This document shows, piece by piece, positions 53,641-61,102 of a DNA stretch of 64,000 bases. Source of the stretch: Diplonema japonicum (lineage: Eukaryota > Euglenozoa > Diplonemea > Diplonemida > Diplonemidae); contig OZ025659.1 in assembly GCA_964019335.1 (NCBI GenBank), positions 434,001 to 498,000 on the forward strand. The letters are read 5' to 3'. Numbering within the stretch: position 1 is the first letter of the stretch; every line of letters starts with the position of its first letter. Both the position numbers and the translations under genes were made by a program. The notes beneath the pieces were generated by a model. The model was given only the letters and a program-made list of their open reading frames with translations, did no database searches and was not told where the DNA came from.

Positions 53641-54943
53641 AGAGGGAAAATACCCCGATGTGTCGCGCAACGCCAGCAAAGACGGCGAGCAACAATAAAA
53701 GCAAAGTATGAAAAGGATCCGGACGTGCCGGTTCCGTCGCTGCACGCTGTGGGGGTGCGGGTCAAGGATATCGCGAGATCGATAACATTCTGGAAACAGG
53801 TTTTCGGGTGGGAGGTGATGCACGTGGCCAACGTCGATTCCGTAGGTTTCACCATGGCCTACATAGGCCCCAGGTTCCCCAACCAGTTCACCCCTGCCAG
53901 ACTATCAACAAAATCCAATCTAAGAACCGGCAAAGACCTGACACCCCAACCGGGAACGATGGACGCTCACGACTACGTATTCCACAACCACGGCACCTGC
54001 CTTAAACTAATAGAACTCCAAGAACACCGGTACAACCACCGATTCACAATCTCCGACGGGAACACAGCACCCCATCTGGGTTTCGGTGGGATAGGCGTGC
54101 TAACAGAGAATCTAGACGAATTCTGTCGGACGCTCCACGTCAACTCCATTCCCATCGTCGCTGAGCCTTCTCAAGACGATGATTCTGTTTTAATCAAAGA
54201 CCCCAATGGTTATGCTGTTCGAATTGCGCAGCTTAACCACGGTTTGTACAAGGAATCCAAGCACACGAGCCTGTTAAACACGATCCATGCTTGTCGGGTA
54301 CGGGTCAAGAATCCTGAATTCTCGCTTTTTTTCTACGAGGAGCTCATGGGTATGAAGCTTATCTGTAAGACGCAGCACCCTTCCCTCCCTATCACCCGGT
54401 ACTACCTGTGCACCTCTGCGCAGCTCGGGATCGACCAGCCTGCGCTGTATCCTTTTCCCGACCCCGCATCTCAGGAGGCCTTGATATTGCTGAACAGTTT
54501 GAAAATCAGTTTTTTAGAGCTGCAGCACCACCACGGCACGGAGTCCAGGGAGGACTTCGAGTACCACTCCGGGAACTCGGAGCCAGTGGGGTTTGCGAAT
54601 ATCAATTTCATGGTGGAAAATGTAGATGTATGGCACGGGGGGGGGGGGGGGGGTTATTTAAAAAAAGAAGGGGAAAAAAAAAAAAAAACCTCCAGGCCAC
54701 TGTAAAACTCATGCTCGATGCAGGCATCTTTGTCATCAAAAACAAAGGTGAGGGCGCATTCCCGCAGTCGGCTTATTTTATGGACCCTGATGGGTATTGG
54801 GTGGAGGTATGTTTTTTTTTTTTTTTTTTCCTTTTTCTGTTCCCCATCCAAACCCCTCCCCCTTTAAGGTGTATCCCAGATGTATGCGCGATTTTGTCAT
54901 TGTAGACGACGGTGAGGACCGTAGCCGCGCTCGGAGCAGTTGA
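53638..54943 (+). CDS. GLO1: Two-domain glyoxalase I (lactoylglutathione lyase), 391 aa, 3 exons
   Basis: Exons 53638-54627, 54696-54806 and 54869-54943 join in frame. Intron 1 is G-run then A-run. Two tandem glyoxalase domains are visible. Domain 1 has LHAVGVRVKDIARSITFWKQ, KLIELQEH and APHLGFGGIGVLTENL. Domain 2 has IHACRVRVKNPEFSLFFYEE, SFLELQHHHG, VGFANINFMVEN and DPDGYWVEV. This fused form is known from yeast and Plasmodium. It detoxifies methylglyoxal with glutathione. Metal-ligand positions look degenerate: the usual His after GFG is Gly in domain 1 and Asn in domain 2, and the late Glu is Arg in domain 1 (GYAVRI) but kept in domain 2. The first ~30 residues are very basic and may target an organelle. 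Confidence 0.88.
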
Positions 54944-55037
54944 TTTACTCTTTTTTTTTTTTTTTTCCGACCTGCCATCTCATCGTAAGAGGAAGAAGGA
55001 AAAAAAAAAAAAAAAAAAACAAGAACATGCCACGGTA

Positions 55038-55532
55038 ATGAGCAGCCCTTCACCAAGGATACCCTGTCGAGAGTCAGGCGACGAGGAAGAGAGCGTTCCT
55101 GATGTTCACGATATCAGCCATGAAGTGAACCCTGTAGTGAAGCACTTGTCGGAAAAGAGCAGGCGGTTGGAGAGGGAGAACATGGAACAGAGTAGGCAAA
55201 TCGAGGAGCTCAAATCAGAGCTCGTGTTTTCCCAAAGGGAGTCCGAGTATTGGAAACAGCTTGCTACTGCGTTCAGCGGTGAGGACGTGGTTGCAGTCCA
55301 GAACCAGAAGATCCAGCAGCTAACCGCGAAACTCAAAGAAAAAAAAGCCAGGATAGCCAATATGCGGCATTTGCTTCAAATGCACTTAAATCTACGTCAA
55401 CCTGTGTCCGATTTGAACCTACTCCAGGCTATACAAGGAAGTATTTCACCCTCCCCTTCCCCTGCCCGGGACTACGGCCCACCAACCTTTATAAGAAGAA
55501 CTGAGGTATACATGGGGGAAGTGGGGTTATGA
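55038..55532 (+). CDS. Coiled-coil protein, 164 aa
   Basis: The ATG at 55038 is the first in frame outside a homopolymer. After an acidic head (PRIPCRESGDEEESVPDVHD), residues ~40-115 form a heptad coiled coil (KSRRLERENMEQSRQIEELK; QNQKIQQLTAKLKEKKARIA), followed by a Ser/Pro-rich tail (GSISPSPSPARDYGPP). No family recognised. Possibly centrosomal or cytoskeletal by composition only. Confidence 0.55.
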   Translation: MSSPSPRIPCRESGDEEESVPDVHDISHEVNPVVKHLSEKSRRLERENMEQSRQIEELKSELVFSQRESEYWKQLATAFSGEDVVAVQNQKIQQLTAKLKEKKARIANMRHLLQMHLNLRQPVSDLNLLQAIQGSISPSPSPARDYGPPTFIRRTEVYMGEVGL

Positions 55533-56156
55533 GGGGGGAAAAAAAAAAAAAAAAAAACACACACATATATATATATTTGAAACGTAGTTTAAGCCCCGGC
55601 CATTCTTAAGGGGTGCAGGAAAAAAAAAAAAAAAAAAATGAAGGTTGGGATTAAAAAAAAAATGGGGGAAACGGGAGGGGGGGGCAGGAGGATGCAACTC
55701 GTTTTCACAGGTGGTTCCTATGCATGTCAGTAACACCCCTTACGGGAATTGGTGTGTATGAGGGATCGTGTCCTGCGGGGAATGAGAAAAACCCCCGCCT
55801 TTCTTTCTCTTGTTTCTTCCCTTTTTTTTTCACCCTCCTTTTTTTTTCCCTTTTTTTTTTGAACCCCTTGCATATGGGATGGATTTCTTCGGAAAGCCAG
55901 CTTAACGGAGATTGATGCAACAAAAAAAAAAAAAAAAAAAAAGAAATAATGGGGAAAAAAAAACGAAACAAAAAAAAAATTAAACACCCAACACAGAATT
56001 CAAAACCATCACCCGGAAGAAATGTAGAGTAAAAAAAAAAAAAAGAAAGGAAAAAAGAAATGTAGAGTAAAAAACACACACACACACAACACAAAAACGC
56101 TCACTTATGTTTTTTTTGGTGGTGGGGATAACATGGAAATATAAGAAGTACATCAG
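55533..56156. other. Intergenic, homopolymer-rich
   Basis: A- and T-runs, with a CA dinucleotide tract at ~56073-56090. AGAAATGTAGAGTAAAAAA occurs twice at ~56018 and ~56057 (a short direct repeat). No gene seen. Confidence 0.45.
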
Positions 56157-56420
56157 ATGTGTTGTTCGCTGTTGACCTCCTCGTCGGTCATCACCGGGAG
56201 CGCCCGAGTGGAAGAACGTAACGCAGATGCTCAGGGTGACGAACAGGCAGCAAACTGCACGAACGCAGAATCTTGGTTACCCGGGACGCCCCGGCTAGGG
56301 TTGAGCACACCGCACGCATTAAGGACACGACGCGGAACGCAGAAGAAGCTACAACTCGGCCGAGGAGCGCCCCCTGTAATCAAGTAGGTAGTTCGTGCTT
56401 CATTGCACGCTTAACGCCAC
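56157..56420. repeat. GC-rich island sharing a module with 47656-47726
   Basis: This stretch is unlike the AT-run spacers around it. 56343-56390 (CGCAGAAGAAGCTACAACTC...GTAATCAAGTAG) matches the module at ~47665-47712 with a few differences. Upstream it has GTTACCCGGGACGCCCCGGC. The 76-codon + frame at 56157 shows no domain. It is probably a relic of a dispersed repeat or transposon end. Confidence 0.5.
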
Positions 56421-56551
56421 CTAGTGTTGCAATCAAAGCCCCATTTTTTTTTTTTTTGTTTCTGTTTTCCCCGTTATCTTGTTGTCTTACGTCGTATCAA
56501 AAAAAAAAAAAAAAACAGCGCTTCATCACAAAAAAAAAAAAGAGGGAAAAA

Positions 56552-57271
56552 ATGACCAGCATCGGTAGGTTCATTCTGGTGGGTGCCCCTGGGTCGGGGA
56601 AGGGGACGCAGTCACCTGCGATTGTGGAGAACTTCGGTGTGTGCCACATTGCCACCGGTGACGCGCTTAGGGCCGCCATGGCAGCGGGGACAGAGGCAGG
56701 GAAGGCGGCAAAGGACGCCGTGAACTCCGGAAAGCTTGTGAGCGACGACATTGTGACGAAGATCGTGGCTGACGCCATCGAGGAGCCGCAGTGCAAGGGG
56801 GGCTTCGTTCTGGACGGGTTCCCCAGGACCGAGAACCAGGCGAACATCCTCGACAAGATGCTTGCGAACAAGGGGCAGTCCATCGACAAGGTCGTCTCCA
56901 TTGAGGTCCCCAAGGAGACCCTCATCGAAAGGCTCTCCGGAAGGTGGATCCACAAGAAATCAGGACGCAGCTACCACACCGTTTTCAACGTTTGTGAATT
57001 TAAAAAAAAAAAAGTTTTTTTTTTTTCCTCTGAATTATCATAACACCCACAGCCGCCCAAGGCCGCGAAGGTTGACGACGTGACCGGTGAGGCGCTGGAG
57101 CAGCGTCCCGATGACAAGCCTGAGACTGCCGTGTCCCGTCTTGCCACCTTCGACTCCGACACCAAGCCTGTCCTCTCCCACTACGGGGCTCTCAACAAGG
57201 TTGTCACCATCGACGGTAACAGGAACATGACTACTGTTGCGTGCGATGTTGGCAGGGTGGTATGTAGTGGG

Positions 57272-57320
<49 letters not shown>

Positions 57321-57361
57321 AGCTTGGTGCCGCCATCCAGACCAAGTCCTCCTCCGCGTGA
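56552..57361 (+). CDS. ADK: Adenylate kinase, long type, 227 aa, 3 exons
   Basis: Exons 56552-56989, 57053-57259 and 57323-57361 join in frame. The second intron is GTATGTAGTGGG, ~45 A, then ACAG. The protein has P-loop GAPGSGKGTQS, AMP-binding CHIATGDALRAAMAAG and GGFVLDGFPRTENQ, and LID domain GRWIHKKSGRSYHTVFNPPK with the long-type insert (RPDDKPETAVSRLATFDSDT). It interconverts AMP, ADP and ATP and is cytosolic by lack of a leader. The second intron splits off only the last 12 residues. Confidence 0.95.
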
Positions 57362-57881
57362 GCGAAGTTGGCGGGGAAAAAAAAAAAAAAATCACGTATC
57401 GATTTTTTTTTTTTTTTGTTTTTTTTCCAGTGGTGCGCCCTATACAGACACGATGAGAGCGCCCATTTTTTTTGTTTTTCCCTGGTGGGGTCGGTTTTCT
57501 TTTTGCTTCGCACGTTCTCCTCCCCATCATAGGTTTTTTTTTTTCTATTTTTATTTTTTTAATATTTCTTGCGTAAAAAACAACACTCCTAACCCCCCCC
57601 TCTAGTGGTGATTTTTTTTTGTTCCTCGTTTTTTTATTTTTCGTAGTTTTTATTTTTTTTCCAAAAGGGGGTTGTTGTTTTTTTTTTTTTTTTTTTTTTT
57701 TTTGAAGAAAAGATGATTGCCGTCTTCTTTTCTTTCAGTGTGTCTTTTTTTTTTCTTCTTTTTTTTTTGAACTGGGAGGGGAGGAAAAACCAACCAACTA
57801 TTTTTATTCATTTTGTTATCCTCTTTTTTTAAATACTACCAAAAAAAAAAAAAGAAAGGGAGGGAGGCGTTTAAAAAAAAA
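57362..57881. other. Intergenic between adenylate kinase and J-protein
   Basis: T-runs and A-runs only; a 24-base T-run near 57680-57703. No gene seen. Confidence 0.5.
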
Positions 57882-58650
57882 ATGGCTAATGAAATAGAGC
57901 ATGTGAAAGCAACGAAATCGGATTACTACGCAATGTTTAATATCCCCAAAACAGCAACAGCTGAAGAGATCAACAAGGCATACAAGAAACTTGCGTTCCA
58001 ACTCCACCCCGACAAAAATTCGCACAAGGACGCCGAAGATCTGTTCAAATTGGTGGGGTCTGCGAAAAAGATTTTACTGGATCCTGAAAAGAGGAATATT
58101 TATGACACGAAAGGAGAAGTTTCCGATCAGGAGGCTATGAACATCCCGCTGCCTGTCTTTGTGGCTGGAGTGTTAGAATGGATCTTCAAGGGTACTGTTT
58201 ACCAGGAGTCAAGAGAGCAACCACACCCAGACGGATCAACACCTCTTCCTCCTAATAGAAGCCCAGCTTGGCATTTGGTCCCCATTTTTATGTACATTAT
58301 TGTGCTTTTGGTATGAGAAAAAAGAAAAAAAAAAAAAAAAATAGGTAGCGGTCCTGCAGCCCACCTCCGACATCTACGGTGTCTCTCTCCAGCCCGACAG
58401 TTCGGCAGGCATCACGACCCCTACCCACCTCACCTCGATTCCTTTTCCCTTCTACACCACTCAAGAGACCCATCTTGCTATTCACAGATCAGAAGAAGCA
58501 AGCGCCAAAGCGGAGGATGCTGTCATGAAAGCGTACAATAAGCTGAAAAGAAAACGGTGTGCGGCCGCCAAGGCCGTGTCGCTGCAAATGAAGGATCGCG
58601 GTGTGGCAGGCAGCGAAGCGCACATCAAATCCGTTTGCTCCGTTGTTTAA
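57882..58650 (+). CDS. Membrane J-domain protein, DNAJB12/14-like, 244 aa, 2 exons
   Basis: Exons 57882-58310 and 58345-58650. The 34-bp intron is GTATGAG, then A, then TAG. The J domain spans residues ~14-80: DYYAMFNIPKTATAEEINKA and KLAFQLHPDKNSH, with the HPD tripeptide that activates Hsp70. One membrane segment (AWHLVPIFMYIIVLLVAVL) is formed across the splice junction, which supports the intron. The C-terminal part (TSDIYGVSLQPDSSAG...TSIPFPFYTTQETH) matches the DUF1977-like region after the membrane span in DNAJB12/14/18 proteins. It is probably ER-anchored with the J domain cytosolic. Confidence 0.8.
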
Positions 58651-58741
58651 AACAACAAAAAAAAAAAAGATTTCCTTTATTTTTCATCTCTTTCTCTTGT
58701 CTTTTTTTTCAAGTTTTTTCCCCCCAGGGAGAAGAAAAAAA

Positions 58742-59848
58742 ATGCGGTCGAGGAGTAAAGACATCGGCCGTCCCCTCCCATGGGGGGGTTCTGGTGGGCG
58801 GGTGCGGGAAGACGTCCCCCCATGGGTGCCTCCTCCAGCGACGTCGAGCCCTTCGAGGTATCGGAACCCGTCTCCGCCTATGTTGAAGAGGAGAAGGTCG
58901 ATGAGTAGCAGCCGGCGCTCGGCAAGCGGCGGAAGCAGCTACATGACACGGGGCACCACCCCGAGGAAAGGCCAGTCGCAACGAGACGAACGTGAGCCGC
59001 GATCGTCAAGAAGAAGCCGCCAACACCACCACAGCCACAGCCACCACTACCATGATGAACAGCACAAACAGCAATATCAGCACCAGGGTGGTGCAGTGAG
59101 CTGGCAGGATGTCGGCAGCTCACTAACAGAAATCCGGCACCTCATCGAGAAGAAGGCTTCTAGCAGAACCACCCCGCGCTCCGAGCTCTCATCCAGAAGC
59201 ATATCCCCGCTCCGGCCCGTGAAGACCCAAGCACAACGGGAACACCAACAACATCACCTACAACAGCAATCCGAAAGAGAGCTTCGTAAAGAGCTAGAAG
59301 CACTTGACTCTGCTCTATCCACCCACAAATCCTCGAGAGGGCACATAACTGCACCCCCTGTGACCCCTCCTATGTCGCACAGTACGAGATTCACCGTTTC
59401 CTCTCATAAAGAACAGATGTCTGCAACGCAGATGTCAGCAACGACTGTGGAGCAGGATGAGATTGAACTCAGCGATGTGGATTTTGAAGACCCTGGGCTT
59501 TTGGATTTTGAAACGCCGGCGCACAGCGAGCTTCGCATGAGCGAGATCAAGCAGATGATCGCTTCAAAAAGAGACAAGGGTGCCGAGAGGAAGAAGACCT
59601 CCGGAAGCCTGCCTCCTTCCCTCTCAAAGGCGTGGAAGTCCCTGATCTCCTCCATGGTGTTGTCCTTGCACAACTCCGACAACTTGACGCAGTTTGTCGA
59701 ACCGACACCCGAGCCACTCCCTGAAACGACACTGTCGGCGTGTTTATCTGACATCCTGGGACGGACCGGAGAACAGGCAAAGGTCGCACCGGAGGCATGC
59801 AACAGCAGGGAAGAGCTTGTGACTCAATTGGCTCATATGTTGATGTAA
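58742..59848 (+). CDS. Low-complexity Ser/Arg/His/Gln-rich protein, 368 aa
   Basis: The ATG at 58742 is used; an earlier in-frame ATG (58601) overlaps the end of the J-protein gene. The first ~180 residues are rich in Arg, Ser, His and Gln (SRRSRQHHHSHSHHYHDEQH, HQQHHLQQQSERELRKELEA) and are probably disordered. Residues ~265-368 are more ordered and end SREELVTQLAHMLM. No domain recognised. A role in RNA granules or a cytoskeletal region would be a guess. The stop is followed after a T-run by the broken retrotransposon. Confidence 0.5.
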   Translation: MRSRSKDIGRPLPWGGSGGRVREDVPPWVPPPATSSPSRYRNPSPPMLKRRRSMSSSRRSASGGSSYMTRGTTPRKGQSQRDEREPRSSRRSRQHHHSHSHHYHDEQHKQQYQHQGGAVSWQDVGSSLTEIRHLIEKKASSRTTPRSELSSRSISPLRPVKTQAQREHQQHHLQQQSERELRKELEALDSALSTHKSSRGHITAPPVTPPMSHSTRFTVSSHKEQMSATQMSATTVEQDEIELSDVDFEDPGLLDFETPAHSELRMSEIKQMIASKRDKGAERKKTSGSLPPSLSKAWKSLISSMVLSLHNSDNLTQFVEPTPEPLPETTLSACLSDILGRTGEQAKVAPEACNSREELVTQLAHMLM

Positions 59849-59871
59849 TCTTTTTTTTTTTTTTTTTTTTG

Positions 59872-60925
59872 GTGATGCAGGCGCCGGCGTCGGCACCGCC
59901 ATCTGCGACCTCCGGTACCGCATCCACCACCAGTTCGTGGAATGGGCGCGAAGGATGGAACTGGAGAACGAACAGGAGAGGAAGACCATGGAGGCCCGGC
60001 TCGTCGACATGGAGAGGAAGAACGCGTCGACATAGAGAGGAAGAACGCGTCGACATGGAGAGGAAGAACGCGTCGACATGGATAGGAAGAACGTGTCGAC
60101 GGCCAACTTGTTGATGTTCGTGCAACAGAACGTGCAAACGCTGAGCGAGCAGATGGGAGTGATGGCTGCACGTCTGGAGCAGTTGGACGTAATTGCTTCT
60201 GCGGTGAACAGCCTCGCACAGGCGGTGGGCTCAATCCAGAAGGAGATGCAGGAACAGGCGAAAGCGGCAAGGAAGACAGGCGGGAAGAGGAAGTGCGAGG
60301 GCGAGCCGGGCAACAAGAAAGCGGCCTCAGGTGCCCTTGTCCCCACCGCTGGAATAGGCAGGGAGATGACGCCGATGATCATGCCCAACAGCGCCCCCCT
60401 TTGTGCCGCGGCAGCTAGCGGGACACCTGTGCAGCAGCAGCTAACCCCGATGGTCGCCCCCCTGGCTGTCCAGGACATCGACACCGAGTTCAATTGAAGT
60501 GCGGACTGGGACGTCCGGAGGGACGTCCAGTCGGGTGGCGCCAGGGACCCCGATTCGCTCATAATCACCACACTCAATGTGGGGTCCCTGAGCAACAAAG
60601 TTGACGAGGTCCTGGCTATGAGGAGCGACGTGACATGCCTGCAGGAAGTGAAGCTGACAGAGCACGGCCAGGAGATGGTTGAGAGACAGGTTTGCACGCT
60701 GTGGAAGGTCAGCCTTCCCCGCCAACGCCAAATCAAGGGTACACACCCTTCGACATCTTGGGGGCCCGACGGCACACGGCTACAACAGGAGACCACTCTT
60801 CTCCTCGAGCCAAACCGCCCCCTACCTAGCACGACTCCAAGCAATGTTTCTCGCCCAGATGCCGTCCATCTCATCGCGACAAACAGCCACCGCAGGCACC
60901 AGACAGCAACCGCAGAACGGTGACC
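59872..60925 (+). mobile_element. Broken non-LTR retrotransposon: ORF1 and start of AP-endonuclease
   Basis: The first frame (AGAGVGTAICDLRYRIHHQF...ERKTMEARLVDMERKNAST) and 60078-60497 (FVQQNVQTLSEQMGVMAARL, then a basic GGKRKCEGE patch) together form a coiled-coil ORF1. A 23-bp minisatellite (60006-60097) with an in-frame TAG at 60033 splits it. ORF1 ends in TGA at 60495-60497. The same frame then reads DSLIITTLNVGSLSNKVDEV and RSDVTCLQEVKLTE, the N-terminal Asn and Glu motifs of an apurinic-type endonuclease (APE/EEP). The endonuclease homology fades after ~60670 and no reverse transcriptase follows, so the 3' part is lost. This is the reverse of the usual 5' truncation. Confidence 0.75.
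60006..60097 (+). repeat. 23-bp minisatellite, four units
   Basis: Units of GACATGGAGAGGAAGAACGC + GTC start at 60006, 60029, 60052 and 60075. Unit 2 has TAG where the others have TGG, and unit 4 has two changes. Because 23 is not a multiple of 3, the four units are read in three frames and return to the original frame at unit 4. Confidence 0.9.
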
Positions 60926-61102
60926 GATTAGTGTGCATTTCTACCTGAACAGTGAGCACCCCCATGCACACTGAAATTTTATCGAGTTTTTTTTTTTGTA
61001 ACTCCCCTTTTGTACCTTGTTTTTTATTCTTTTTTTTTCTTTCCCCCGCAAGAAAGAAAAGAGAAAAAAAAAAGCGAGAAGGTAAAAAAAAAAAAAAAAA
61101 AA

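Noticed and set aside
54912-55037. Upstream extension of the 164-aa coiled-coil protein
   Set aside because: The extension overlaps the glyoxalase stop and is made of Phe and Lys runs.
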